A stretch of DNA of 64,000 nt from Chinchilla lanigera. Taxonomy: Eukaryota; Chordata; Mammalia; Rodentia; Chinchillidae. The notes beneath the pieces were generated by a model. The model did no database searches. It had not been told where the DNA came from and was given only the letters and a program-made list of their open reading frames with translations. The position numbers and the translations under genes were made by a program. The DNA is taken from assembly GCF_000276665.1 (NCBI RefSeq), contig NW_004955516.1:4483694-4547693 (forward strand). Reading direction: 5' to 3'. Below, in pieces: positions 37,007 through 49,521 of the stretch (positions are counted from its first letter, which is position 1; each line of letters begins with the position of its first letter).

Positions 37007-37098
37007 TTTGTCCAGCAGATTTTATCGATGAGATCTTTCATGGTCATCTTGTCCCACTCCCGGGCATGTGGGGCCTCCCAGGGTGCATCAGCTGGAAT
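37007..37098 (-). CDS. MAOA: MAOA exon 5 (residues 138-168)
   Basis: 92 bp, reads [20 protein letters not shown] then [11 protein letters not shown]. Acceptor CCTTTCAG, donor GTATGC. It is separated from exon 6 by the 9046-bp intron 5, most of which is the minisatellite-like array. Intron 4 is 1226 bp. Confidence 0.96.
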
Positions 37099-37436
37099 CT
37101 GAAAGGCAAGGAGGTCCCACACTCAATTACAATGACAGTTTCCACCACTACACATCAGGGAGGACTTTATGAGAACCTCTGAACACTAGTTTCTTGGTCC
37201 CTGTTAGAATGTGTGATTGACTTGGAATTCTACGCATAGGTGGGCAGCTCTTTGGATTTCATACCTTAATGCTATTGTCAAAGGAATAATAACTCTATAA
37301 AAACATGTATACATTTATATGTAATTACAAGTAGGACGATGATAATTATTATCAATATCATCATCACTATTATTATTGAAAGCTAATATTCATTTAAGGT
37401 CTCAGACTCAAGTTTAAGAAAGTGTGTTACAGAGTA

Positions 37437-37640
37437 TAGTGGTACCTCGGTTCATGAACTTAATTTGTTCTATGGTTTTGGAAAAGATGGCCATATTTGT
37501 GTTTGTGTGAGAGAGATGGCCATGGTTGTGTTTGTCACCTGATACAGTTTGCAAACAAAATCAGAAATTGACCAAACACTTCTGTTTGCAAACCAAATTA
37601 TTTGCAAATAAAAGCGTGCATGAACCAAGGTACTACTGCA
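37437..37640. mobile_element. Mariner-like MITE, copy 1
   Basis: Imperfect terminal inverted repeats: TAGTGGTACCTCGGTTCATG on the left; right end reverse-complemented reads CAGTAGTACCTTGGTTCATG. TA occurs at the ends. Largely palindromic. In MAOA intron 4. Confidence 0.6.
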
Positions 37641-37738
37641 TAAGATTATATAAAAAATACTTTGAAGCTGCAAATCCTTTATGCTTTTACTATTTAAAGT
37701 GGCACTACAACTGGACAATATAACTGTAAACAGACATA

Positions 37739-37905
37739 CAGTAGTACCTCAGTTCATGAACTTCTTTCCATGATTCTGGCTGCAAACCAAATTGGGTAAG
37801 AACTGAATCAAATTCAATGGTTAGGTTCAATGTTGACTTTATGGAGAAATTTGATTTGGTTCTCATCTAATTTGGTTTGTGACCAGAACTGTGGAGAGAA
37901 TTAAG
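37739..37905. mobile_element. Mariner-like MITE, copy 2 (right end decayed)
   Basis: Begins TA then CAGTAGTACCTCAGTTCATG, the same terminal repeat as the copy 100 bp to the left, and is followed by the same GCAAACCAAATT motif. The right arm (AATTTGGTTTGTGACCAGAA) is recognisable but the outer end is lost. Confidence 0.55.
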
Positions 37906-37940
37906 TATTTTTTAAAAAGTATCATATAAATGCTTAATGG

Positions 37941-38036
37941 GGGCCTGGGGATTTAGCTCAGCGGCAAAGCACCTGCCTGGCAAGTGCAAGGTCGTGAGTT
38001 TGGTTCCTGGTACCTGAGAAAAACCAAAAAAAAAAA
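37941..38036 (+). repeat. tRNA-derived SINE with target-site duplication
   Basis: GGGGATTTAGCTCAGCGGCA to GAGAAAAACC and poly(A). AAATGCTTAATGG repeats exactly at 37928-37940 and 38037-38049. Near consensus. In MAOA intron 4, less than 300 bp downstream of exon 4 in gene direction. Confidence 0.92.
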
Positions 38037-38324
38037 AAATGCTTAATGGCATACAATTGAAAGCACATAAGTATTATCATCAGTAAAGATTGGTCTGAAC
38101 CCTGGTTCTCTTGCTGTGTCGACTTGGGTAAATTATATAACCACTTGGTAATCACTGTCTCCATTTGTTGTGGAAATTCTACCAGGTCTGCAGAATTGTT
38201 GAGTGCAGTGGAAATGATGTGTATCAATGTCCAAAGCAATGTTCCCTTACGCATGGAAAGATAATAAATACTTGCCACTGTTGTTTCTGCAATTGGTTAT
38301 GTGCAAACACAACACATATTTTAC

Positions 38325-38429
38325 CTCCTTTCCCATGTCATCCATTGTCCGCCACAGATTGTTGTAATCCAAATATGCAAGAGGATTCCATACAGGAGGA
38401 AATGCTCCCCGAAAAGGATAAGTTTTCCC
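38325..38429 (-). CDS. MAOA: MAOA exon 4 (residues 103-137)
   Basis: 105 bp, exactly 35 codons, reads [19 protein letters not shown] then [16 protein letters not shown]. Acceptor ATGTTCCAG, donor GTAAAA. It is the most 5' MAOA exon in the window. I searched by eye for exon 3 (an in-frame segment ending near YVK) to the right edge and did not find it. Confidence 0.96.
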
Positions 38430-39823
38430 CTGGAACATAAGAGCAAAGCGAATCAATTGTAAAGGGTAATACCTAAAGTAAGGATGGCATTCTAAAAACA
38501 CAAGAAGCAACTAACCTAAGACAGTCATTTTCAAAGTAACAGGAATCTTTTACTGTGTCAGGAGCATTCTCTTTGATAGAAAGTAAACATATTGTACTTA
38601 CACAGACCTAATTTTAATAAGATCAGCATACCTCCCCAGATCTGTGTTAGTTGTTTTTAATTTAAAAGAAACCATACCTTTTGATTAATATCTACTTATT
38701 TTAAAAATAAATCAGAGACTCTGAGATTTAGAATCCCAACACAGGAAAACAACTTGGAGACGAAAAAAGATATAGATCCCTGGGAACCAGGAGGGATCTG
38801 GCAGGAAAATTAAAAGGTACAGAGAAACTGAGGAAATAGAACACAATGTGGAGAAGGGAAGAGACTGTCTGCACTTTCTCCCCATCTTCCAGCTTGTGGA
38901 GACTGAACCTATGGAGAGAAAGTGAATGCTGGGGACCGCAGGAGGCCTCAAGGAGAAATGTAACAGCAGAATGGACCAGACTGGTGGCTGCTGTGATTTG
39001 CAGGGAGAGTGTGGGACTGTACTCCCAGTGAGTCCTTCTACAGGCAACAGGTGGTGAGTGACTCTAGTATAAGCGCCTGCCACATCCCTGGAGAAAGTGC
39101 TTGCCTGGATGCCATCCTGGGGAAGAGTTAATTGTTTGAACCCAGGAGCCAGAGTAGCTGTATAGCTCCACCCCTAGTGCTCTCAGTGCCACATTTCCAC
39201 AGTGACTGGGTAAAATACAGCCACAGTCAGGCCGCAGTTGAAAAGAGACAGCCTGACGGTTTGAATTAAAGGACACAGGCCCTGCTGCAAAGGCCAGAGG
39301 CCAGGCCCAGCCTGAGTTGCTCTGGATTTGCAAGTTGAGGCATTGGCACCCTCACCCTATGGCCTGCTGATGCCTGTATTCAGCATGTATCTGGGATCTG
39401 ATTGCTTTCTTTATCTACCAGCATTAGCAAGGGCATATCTTGACTTGGACACTGCCTCAAAATTACAGATCCTGGGAGAAAAGCCATGTGGTCAAACTCA
39501 CAAGAAAATTTTTCCATTTCTTTTCTTGAGTAGTATTTTTTCTTTCTTTCTTTTTTTTTTTTTTACTAGTTTATTGAGGTTTGATATATTTTTCTTTGTC
39601 CTTTTTCCTTGCTTATTTCTTCTTTTTCCTGTTCTTTTAAATTTTTCCTCCCTTTAATTTTTTTCTCTCTTATTTTTATTCTCCACATAATTTCTTTTTT
39701 CCTCATCAACTTCTTCTGTTACCTTTACCTAATTCTATGAATATCCCTCTACTCTCCAATAGGATCCTTTGTCTCTTCTCTCTCCTCATTTTTATATAGT
39801 TTAAGGTTTCAAATTTTTCTTCT

Positions 39824-39913
39824 TGGGTTGGGCACATAGCTCAGTGGCAAAAGTGCCTACCTGGCAAGCGCAAGGTCCGGAGTTCGATTCCCAGTACAAA
39901 AAAAAAAAAAAAT
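39824..39913 (+). repeat. tRNA-derived SINE
   Basis: GGGCACATAGCTCAGTGGCA, GCGCAAGGTCCGGAGTTCG and a poly(A) tail, directly left of an L1. Confidence 0.85.
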
Positions 39914-40086
39914 GAAGAAACAAATCCTTCAGAAGAAATTAGATACATATGAACTACAGAAGCTGAACTAAGAAAATATATACCACATAAACAGAAATAA
40001 GGACAATATCACCTAATCATCTGAATAGATGCAGGAAAAACACTTGACAAAATCCAACATTCATTCATGATAAAAACACTGAAGAA

Positions 40087-40185
40087 GGGGCTGGGGATTT
40101 AGCTCAGCGGCAAAAGCGCCTGCCTGGCAAGCGCAAGGTTGTGAGTTCGGTTCCCGGTACCGGAGAAAAACCAAAAAAAAAAAAA
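40087..40185 (+). repeat. Young tRNA-derived SINE nested in L1
   Basis: Near-consensus copy with long poly(A). AAAAACACTGAAGAA repeats exactly at 40072-40086 and 40186-40200. Confidence 0.95.
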
Positions 40186-41770
40186 AAAAACACTGAAGAA
40201 AATAGGTATAAAGGGTCTTTATCACTATCAGGTAAAATTCATCTATGAAAATCCAACAGTCAACATCACACTAAATAGAAGCTGAAAGCTTTCCCTATAA
40301 AACCAGGAACAAGACAAGGATTTCCACTACCACCACTACTGTTCAATATAGTTCTTAAAGTACTAGCCAGAACAATCAGACAAGAGAAAGAAAAGGAATA
40401 TGGACAGGAAGTGAAGTGAACTACCATTATTTGCAGATGACATGATCTTCTACATAGAAGACCCAAAAAGTCCACCAAATGACTCCGAGAATTAATAACC
40501 AAATAACAAGATACAAAGCCAACACTCAAAAATTAATGATCCTATACACCAATAATAAACTTGCTGAGAGAGAAATTAGGGAAACAATACCTTTTACAGT
40601 AACATCAAGTTAAGAGAAATACTTCAAAATTGGTCTAACCAAGGAAGTGAAAGACAGCTACAATGAAATCTGCAGTACTCTGAAAAAGGAGACTGAAGAA
40701 GGCATTAGAAAATGAAACAATATCTCCTGTTGCTAGATAAGCAAAATCAATATGGTCAAAATAGTGATATTTCCAAAACTGTTATACAGATTTAATGCAG
40801 TCCCAATAGTATTCCTCACAGAACTAGAAAAAAAAATCCTAAAATTCATATGGAACCAGAAGACACCTAGAACAGCAAAAGCAACCCTGAAAAACAAGGG
40901 CAAGGCAGGAGACATTACAATCTCAGACTTCAAGTTATACTATAAAGCTATACGATAAAAACAGTGTGGTATTGGCAAAAAATACTTGTGGATCAATGGA
41001 CCACAACAGAGGATAAAGAAACAACTCTAGGCACATTCAGCTACTTTATCTTTAACAAAGGGGCCAAATACTTTCACTAGAACCTCTTTAACAATTAATG
41101 CTGGGAAAACTGACTATCCACATGCTGAAGATAGATCTTAGACCAGTATCTCTCACCATGCACTAAACCAAAATCAATATAAATGGATCAAAGATCTAAA
41201 TATTGAAACAGAAACATTTAATCTGTTGGAAAACAAAATAGGTTAAACTCTTGAAGACAAAGGTGTAGGCAAAGATTTTCTGAACAGAACCCTGATTGCA
41301 CAAGAAATTATAAGAATCAACAAATGGGATCATATCAAATTAAAAAGATTCTGAATAGCAAAGGTAACCACCAACAGTGAAGAGACAACCTAGAGAAGGG
41401 GAAATTATTTTTCACCAGCTACTTATTGAAGGAGTAATAGCTAGAAAATATAAACTAAAAAAAATTAGACCCGTCAAATTTAAAAACCAAATTACAAGTT
41501 TCCATCTGAAATGATAGACATTTCTTAGGTGAGAAAGTACAAATGGCCATAAATACAGGAAAAAATGTTCAACATCACTGGTCATTTTAGAAATACAAAT
41601 TAAAAGAACACTAAGATTCTATTTCACTTCAGACAGAATAGCTATTTTCATGAATCAAATAATAACCAATGTTGGAGAGGCTGCAGGGAAAAAGAACCAT
41701 TCTTCATTGCTGATGGGCATGCTAGATGCAAACTGGTACAATCACAATGGAAATAAGTATGGAGATTCTT

Positions 41771-41920
41771 TTTTTGTCTTTTTGAGATAGGGTCTTGCTA
41801 CACACTTCAGGTTGGCCTTGAGCTCAGTTTGTAGCCCAGGTGAGTCTTGAACATGCAACGATCTTTGTGCCTCAGCCTCCTGAGGGCTGGGGTTACAGGC
41901 GTGCACCACCATGCCCAGAT
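41771..41920 (-). repeat. B1 SINE nested in L1
   Basis: GAGATAGGGTCTTGCTACAC to GGCGTGCACCACCATGCCC. GTATGGAGATTCTT repeats exactly at 41757-41770 and 41921-41934. Confidence 0.92.
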
Positions 41921-43468
41921 GTATGGAGATTCTTCAAAAAACTAAAAATAGTAATTCCATTTGATCCAGCTATTCCTCTTTTAGTCATCTTTTTGAAAGA
42001 TTTAAAGACATCATACAACAGTGATACAAGCATACCCATATTAATAATGGCACAATTCATAATAGCTAAAGCTTAGAAGTATCCTAAGTTTTCATCAACA
42101 AACATATGAATAGGCAAAATGTGGTATTTGTACACAGTGGAATATTATTTTGCCACAAAAAGGATGTTTGAGTAATTTATAGGAAAATGGATGCACCTTG
42201 AGACCATAATGTTATGTGAAGTAAATCAGACACAGAAACTTAAATACTGCATGGTTTCTCTTATATTGGAATCCCAATATATAAATAAAGTGCAAAATGA
42301 AAGAGAATAGGAAATAATGAGATGAATCTTTGGCATATGGGAAAGGAACTAAGATATGGAGGGAGGGAAATGAGATTTTAAAACAGGGGTTTTGTGAAGT
42401 GCTGTGTACATGTACCAATGCATATAAATGACTATGTGAATGAAAGGGTCCAGGAGTCCAAGAGATGAAGGGAGGGGGAGAAAAGGGAGGGAAGGGGGTT
42501 AAAAAAGAGAATTAAGAAATGCTATGTATATATACCAACTTCCTAAAATGAATGTAATTATTATGTACTATAAATATGTACAACAAATGTAAAACTAAAT
42601 AAAGGTAACTCATTTTAGTGTCTGACGCTGAGGCCACAATAGTCCCAGCTCCTCGTAAGTGCAGGATAAATACATGGAAGGCTGTCTTCAGACCTCATAT
42701 AGAAGAGGAATGGCAAAGTGGAACAACTCAGATCATTATTTTAAGGTCTATACAGGCTAAGTAAAAACTGGTTGGACTACAGACTATAGCTGATATCAAG
42801 AATATTAGTAAGGTGGACTAATACACATGAGCTATTTTTTGCTGTCTGGCATTCATTCTTTCCCAGTAATCCCCTGGCTTCTTTTCAGAAAATTGCCACT
42901 ACTCCTTTGCGTACAACTATGTAGGAAGGATGGTCTTGGGTATAAGCTTCCACTACAGAAGGTGATAGGTTAGAGTCCTCCCTCCTTTCTCCCACTTCCT
43001 GATAGAGCCCAGCCATGAGCCTGTAATCTGATCTTGGTCAATCACACTTTCTGCCTCTGGAGACCATTGCCTAAGTATAGAAGAAAGTGGAATGTGGGTT
43101 TTCTTTCCTCAGGGCAGCATGCTGAGGAGATGCTTCATGCTACAAAGACCATGGCTATTGTTCCTATCCCTAACTTATCAGAGCTCTCCTGCTCTCTGTT
43201 CATTCTGAAGCATTGTCCTCCAGCCTCATATTCATTCTGTGATCTCTCTCATGTCCTTTTAGTAAATTCTCTGTTAAAACAAGTTAGTTTCTATGGCTTG
43301 GTACCAAGATCTCTAACATGAAGACAGCTCATTATTAGTAATCTAGTGAACTTACTTCATTACATCAAGTGTCATGTATTGTGCTAAGCAAAAGCAAGAG
43401 TGAGCGGAGGGTGAATCCTTAGGACTAAATAGTTTCTAAGGTCTTATTTACAAATTTAATTCCTTTTA

Positions 43469-43793
43469 CAGGCAGCCCTCTGTATCCTCGTGTTCTGCAG
43501 CTACAGATCAACTCAACTGCAGATCAAAAATATTTTTAAAAGTGCATCTGTACTGAACATATACAGACTTTTTTCTTTCATTACTATTCCCTAAACAATA
43601 TGGTTTAACAACTATTTATGTAACATTTACATAGTGCTAGGTATTATAAACAATCTAGAGAAAGTATATGGGAGGATATGCATAGGTTATATGCAAATAC
43701 TATGCTTTTTTTTTTTAACTTTATGCACCTTAGATTTTGGTTTTTACAGGGGCTCCTGATTAGGAGGTCCTGCAGATACAGAAGGATAATTAT
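43469..43793. mobile_element. MER2 DNA transposon fossil
   Basis: Begins after TA with CAGGCAGCCCTCTGTATCC and contains ATGTAACATTTACATAGTGC and GGAGGATATGCATAGGTTAT, the internal order of MER2 (Tigger clade). The right terminal repeat is degraded. Confidence 0.8.
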
Positions 43794-44160
43794 ACTTTAA
43801 TAATAAATGTCTCCTCAATATTTATAAGGTCAAAATATTTTCTAATAGTACAATTTTGCATAAGAATTTGATTTTTACTTAAATAAATATTTGTATGAAG
43901 TCTAACTGCATGAACTGCACAAAATTAGAAGTTGTTAGATGATGTAAAAAGGATCAAGATAAACTTGACCATCAAGGCAGGGACACAAGACACAATAACA
44001 CATGCATACAGCCCCCTACCTTGCAACTGAGTAAAAATATATCACATTTCTTAAGTGACAAAGAAGTGAATTTACTTTCCACACAGCAAATTTAAATGAA
44101 CTTGTTAGATTATATGATCTTATTTCTTATCTGAAAATGCTGTACTGAAATGTTGGAATA

Positions 44161-44452
44161 AAGTTTGTATGTATGTATATGCAGGATAGTTAACACGGCT
44201 GTTCTACTGTCTTGTATTTCCTTGCTGAAAGAAACTGTCAGTGAGGCATTGGTTCATCAGCTTTGTATGTCTATATCTGTTTTCATAAGAAACCACTTTG
44301 AAGATATCAATATGTAATACAACAAGCATTGTTAATTCCCTACCACTCTGTTTGTAACTCTGTAATGTCTGTACTGATCCTTTGATATTTTGTAAAATGT
44401 TGTCTGTCTGTTAGTATTTTCCTCCTTTTATTTCTAAAATAAAAAAAAAAAA
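44161..44452 (+). mobile_element. Very short L1 (3'UTR only) with 14-bp target duplication
   Basis: Only the lineage's L1 3'UTR block and A-rich tail are present. GAAATGTTGGAATA repeats exactly at 44147-44160 and 44453-44466. Confidence 0.9.
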
Positions 44453-44529
44453 GAAATGTTGGAATACAACTTTTCCACTCCAAATCCTTTATCATCATTG
44501 CTACCGTCATCACTAACATTTATTGTAAT

Positions 44530-44700
44530 CTTTCTCCACACCTAGCATTGGCTGAACCTCTTCATATGCACTATCTCATGTAATGCTCCCTTCAGCCTAT
44601 GAAGGCAAGCACTATTAATATTTCCATTTTATAAATGAGGAAGGTAAAGTCCAGTGACAGCAGCTAGTAAATAGAAGGGAAATTTCTTGCCCACAAAGCC
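44530..44700 (+). repeat. MIR-type fossil SINE
   Basis: CACTATCTCATGTAATGCTC, GAAGGCAAGCACTATTAAT and TTCCATTTTATAAATGAGG follow the MIR 3' half. Confidence 0.65.
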
Positions 44701-46650
44701 TTTCCTAATAAAATACACTTGGCTGCCTTCTATATGGTTGATGAGCCATACGGAGGTAGGTTTGTTCTAAAGACATCTGAAACTTTCCCACTAGAAGAAA
44801 GAGAACTCTGAAATAAAAAACTTATCCATCTTCCACAGGCATCTCTTTTGTTTCTATGGAGTAAAAATAGAGATGAAGGAGTTCCAGGGGCATAAAAATG
44901 ACTGCTGAGGGAAACATGGCCAACTTCAGAAAATGCTTTTACACAGGACACAGAAATAGCTATGAAGGGGAGAGAGGCTGGGGTTAAGTAATAGCTTGGG
45001 CAGCCTTCACAACAGCTGGTTCCTGTTATAATTCTTCTCTAAATTGAAATCTTAAAAAAACTACACTTTCCTCTGTAAAATGCATTTATTCTCAAGAAAT
45101 AGTCTCAACTTAAATATTCTCTAAATGGGGACAGTAAGTATTACACATGTAATTCAACAAAATGTGTTCTATAGTCCTAAGGAAGTTCTTCACAGAATGA
45201 TGGCAAGTTCAATGTTTACACAAGGTCCTACGGCCCCTGTGGTCTGAGCCTCAATAAACACACAAAGTGTGTTGGAAGTGAGGGGTTGTAGAAGATTGAA
45301 GAATCTGGCCTAGCAATTTCCTAAGGAATGGGAGCCACGGAATATTCTAAAAGGCCCTTCATAACCTAAGCCTTTATTATAGCAAAGGACTATCCTGTTG
45401 ATAAGGATTTCATTAGTTTCACCCTTGTCAGTTCTGACTTCTCTGTTCTCAGTGCACAGAAAATGTCAATCTACCAAAGAAATGTATGTATGTGGGGAAC
45501 TGGCAACTACAGGGTGCTTCTTCCTTTCTCACAAGGGACTGGAAGGTCTTACTTCCTCCATGGCATACTTCTAGACTGGACAGCTTGAGACTACTTTTGC
45601 ATGTGTGACTCCTAAAAGTAATGCAGTAGGAGGACCGGAGGATGTCTCTTAGCTGAGTAAGTACTACCTGAGAGCAGGGACCCTCTTGTTCTTCTAGGCG
45701 TGATTCTATAGTTTCTCACTGAGGTATCAGCAGTTTTGCAATCCTAAAGCATTCCTCAGCAAGCAATTCCTTGCTTACTTAAGTGTACAAGGCAGGAACT
45801 CTGGGAATAGTACTTCCGAATGAGTGCTGCTCTTTAAAAATCAAAGGAAATAAAACATCTAGATTAACAGTGAAGTGCCTTTTGTGCCTATGCTCTGAAA
45901 CTACTACCTTTCCAAAATGGCCTTTAAATCTCTAACTGATTGACATAGAAGAAATTGTTGATGTTGAGCAGAACACAATGTTCCTCAAATTGTTCCTCAA
46001 AAACTTAAATATCTTTGAGAAACTGCAGCTTTAATCTACTCATGTTCATAACAGGAGGTTATTAACAGGAGATCACAGTTTATAGCTCCCACACCGCTTT
46101 TTATTGTTGGTCCTATAAGATAAGCAGAGTTTATAGTAAGCAAGTACATTTACTGATTGGTACATTGAAGAGTTTTACTTCTGTCCTTCACATTTTAGTT
46201 AAACAAAAGGAAGTGGGTGCTGTTATAGTATCACAGGTCACTGGGGAAGCTGCCAACTGTCTTTCTTTAATCATTTTGGCACAAAGAGATTCTAGACTGG
46301 TTTAGGAACATGCCTGTCCAAGCCATACGAATTCCTCAGGACCTGTTTATTCCCACTGTTTTGTGACAAATTCTGTAAGAGAAATATTCTGATGGTTTCT
46401 ATGGTTTATAATGTTTTAAGTAAAGAAATCATTTAAGAAGAGACCCATTAAATAATGTGCCAGTATTATACTGTATTAAAAATTAAAGTAATTTTCTTCC
46501 CCTTTCCAAATGCAGGTACCAAAGCTCTCTTCAAACATAAATAGCTTCCATTCTACCGAGAAAAAGCCTTTATACACTGCATGGAATCACTGAAAACATC
46601 TATGATTTCGTCATTTTCTTTGCATTCTTTGTCATTATCTTCTTCCCTTT
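44701..46650. other. Intron 3 stretch without recognised features
   Basis: Nothing in this stretch matches an exon, RNA gene or repeat family that I can name. Open frames are short and have no recognisable homology. Confidence 0.5.
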
Positions 46651-46652
46651 CT

Positions 46653-46732
46653 TTTTTTATATGTTAAGGATTGAATCCAGGGGCTTTTGTATGCTAAACA
46701 CATACTCTGCCACTAAGCTACATGCCTCTAGT
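46653..46732 (-). repeat. Old tRNA-derived SINE
   Basis: AAGGATTGAATCCAGGGGC and CTCTGCCACTAAGCTACATG show a diverged minus-strand ID-type copy. Confidence 0.65.
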
Positions 46733-47619
46733 CCTGCATTCTTTTAACAGTTACATTCAAATGATAACTCTGTTTCCTTCATATTCTTTTATTTCCAAAA
46801 GTCTGACCTGTTTCCTCAAAAATCCAGCAGCTTCCTTTTTTTCTAAGGTCACTAATGAGCTCCTTATAGCCAGGTCCAAAAAGATATAATTCATCGCCTT
46901 AGCAACTGATAGTACCTCATCTTACTGTGCTTGTTCTTCCAAGTCTCCACCTAGTTCCCCAAGACCCTCCCTTCTCTGATCCACTGAATTCCCCACGGTC
47001 CCATCCTCAGCCTTTTCCTTTTCCATTGCTCACCCTTTCCCTGGGGAACTCATCCAGCATCAGGCTTTATTATTATATTTGCACAGTGTTATGGTTTACA
47101 TTTTAATGTCTCTGCCCCCTATGTTTATGAATACCAAATTGTTATCTATAATCTCTCGCACAACTTCAAGTGCTGGCAGAACATTCCTGCATGTTTGTTC
47201 ATGACCAGACAATGCATTATATTCTCAGCCCCTGCCTGTCTCAAGGCTTGCATAGTGACCAGCTGGTAACACAGTGGCCACCTAAGTTCTGCAGCTCCAG
47301 CTCTGGAAAAAGAACCATTACATCCAGTTGTAAATGATGTTCTAGCATCAAGAATGAAGGGTTTTTAATGAATAATTATGGCATCCTTCTCAAGGGATTT
47401 TGGTTATATTGACAAATGAAAAACAAAGCATTTAAAATAAAAACACATTCTTCTGGAGTCTCTTGGGTAAAGATCACTGGCAGAATAGCTTTTAAAAAAT
47501 ATTTTTCCTTTTTCACAAATACTATTAACTCAGGAGAAATAGACGAAAATGTTAGAAAAAAGTTAGAAAAAGTTAGAAAAAAGACGAAAATGTTGCCCTG
47601 TGAGGATGAATGTCTGTTT

Positions 47620-48480
47620 AACAGCTTTATTAATGTATCACTTATATATCCTATAAATCATCCACTTAAAAGTTACGATGGAATGGTTTTAGTATATTCA
47701 CAGAATGTGCAACCATCACCCCAAGAAGAAATCTTTACTCATTAGTAGCCATTTTTCCACACTCCATGTTAAAGAATTTCCAAACTATTTTCCAAAGTGG
47801 CTGCGGTATTTCACACTTCCACCAGCAGTATATGAAAGTTGCAGTGCCTCCCCATCCTCTGTAATACAGTATTTGTTATTTCTGTCTGATTATAGCTATT
47901 CTGGAGGGTGTGAAATGGGATCTCATTGTGGTCTTCAATTGAAAAATTTTTTGAGAGAGGCTATCACTGTGTTGCCCAGGCCGGCCTCAAATTTCTGGGC
48001 TCAAGCAATCTTCCTGAGTCGCTGGGACTATAGGCATGTACCACTACACCGAAGTCCTCATTGTGGTTTTGACTTGGATTTCCTTACTGACTGATGATGT
48101 TGATCATCTTTGCATGTACTTATTGGTCATCTGCATATCTTCTTTGGAAGCGGCTATTCAAGTCTTTTATTTATTTTTAATCGAGTTGTTTAGTATTTTA
48201 CTATTGAGCTGTAACAGTTCTTTACATATTTGGATACCAAATGATTTACAGATATTTTCTTCCTGTGGGTTGCCTTTACAGTTTCTTGGGGAGATCTAAA
48301 TTACAAAATGTTTTTTAAGTGCTCTGATAAAGTCTAAGATTTATTTTTTTCTTTTGTTGCTATGCTTTTGGTATCATCAAGTAAATCATTGTCTACCTCA
48401 GATCAAAAAGATTTACTCCTATTTTTCTTCTAAGAGTTTTATAGTATTACCTCTTATATTTGTCTAAAATACGTTTTAAT
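47620..48480 (-). mobile_element. Old L1 (L1M-type) with nested B1
   Basis: Plus strand shows reverse-complement L1 ORF2 and 3'UTR: AGAATGTGCAACCATCACC, TTCCACCAGCAGTATATG, GGGTGTGAAATGGGATCTC, TTGACTTGGATTTCCTTAC. A B1 copy (about 47950-48052, minus) splits it at CATTGTGGTCTTCAATTG/CATTGTGGTTTTGACTTGG. Same orientation as MAOA. Confidence 0.75.
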
Positions 48481-48491
48481 TTTTTCTTTTT

Positions 48492-48575
48492 TTGGTAGTG
48501 CTGGGATCAAACCTAGGTCCCTCAGGCTTCATGCATGCTTAAGTGCTCTACTTCTGAGTTACACCCCAGGACCAT
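48492..48575 (-). repeat. Old tRNA-derived SINE
   Basis: GTAGTGCTGGGATCAAACC to GAGTTACACCCCAGGACC on the plus strand; minus-strand ID-type copy, diverged, inserted in or beside the old L1. Confidence 0.7.
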
Positions 48576-49416
48576 TGGTTGATAATTTTTCCTCAAAAAA
48601 CTGTCTTGCTCTCCTTGTCAAAAAATCAGTTGACCATGAATGTAAGGGTTTATTTCTGGATTCTCTGTTCTGTCCTATCGTTCTATACGTGTCTTTTTGC
48701 CAATACCACATTGTTTTGGTTGTTGGGGCCTCACAGTAAATTTTGAAATAAAGGGTGTGAGTCCTTCAAATTTGTTTGTAACGAGCATAGGCCCATACTT
48801 CAGCTGTAGTAGATGCTGCTGATGCCCTGCCCCACATTCTACTTCTGAGTTCACCTGGAGCTGTGGTAAAATACTGCATTCCTAGACCTCTGTTACCTTC
48901 CCACTTTCTGCAACTGAAACTTAGTATTTCTACTTTTCTGTTTGAGGGCTTTCTTCTGGGCTACTGGGAGTTTGTTTAGCTTAAGGGATAGGATAGTGTG
49001 GAAATAGTGGGACTCTGACATTTACCAAGGGAACATCAGCCGATGGGGGACATGGGGAAAATACCTACTTCTCCATTCTTAGTGGGGCAATTCTGTGGTA
49101 CATTCCACACAGTTCCTAAGGGACTCTCTAAGGGGGTTGAGCTTCAGTTGCCCAAAGATATAGAAACTCATTAATGTACCATTACCTTACCTGGAGTTAA
49201 TTTGGGAACTGATTCCAAGTCTGCTTTAGGAGCACAACCAATGCTTTCAGGTTTGTTTTGTAGGGAAAACAGATGAAGGCACCAGCTTATCTTCTATATG
49301 TACTAGCTGGACAGCAGATATGCTGCCTGAAGTTCTGCCTTTGGGAGGATATCTGTTCAGTGTTGACTAGGGGCCAGCCCTGAGCAAGCGCTAAAATGAA
49401 GCGGTCATCCACTTAT

Positions 49417-49521
49417 TTTTTTTTTTTTTTTTTTTCGGTTTTTCTCCGGTACCGGGAACCGAACTCACGACCTTGCGCTTGCCAGGCAGGCGCTTTTGCC
49501 ACTGAGCTAAATCCCCAGCCC
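49417..49521 (-). repeat. Young tRNA-derived SINE with 15-bp target duplication
   Basis: Near-consensus copy with a 19-base T run. CGGTCATCCACTTAT repeats exactly at 49402-49416 and 49522-49536. Same orientation as MAOA. Confidence 0.95.

Larger units (their letters stand above)
39915..42605 (+). mobile_element. 5'-truncated L1 with two nested SINEs
   Basis: About 2.4 kb of L1 sequence plus insertions in MAOA intron 3, antisense to the gene. It starts in the reverse-transcriptase part of ORF2 and runs to the 3'UTR. A 68-codon open segment at 40752-40958 contains [17 protein letters not shown], a conserved L1 ORF2 segment. The frame is broken elsewhere and the copy is dead. SINEs at 40087-40185 and 41771-41920 inserted later. 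Confidence 0.9.

Noticed and set aside
40752..40958. Open frame resembling an L1 ORF2 segment as a possible gene
   Set aside because: It is a fragment of a dead, 5'-truncated L1 with frame breaks on both sides.
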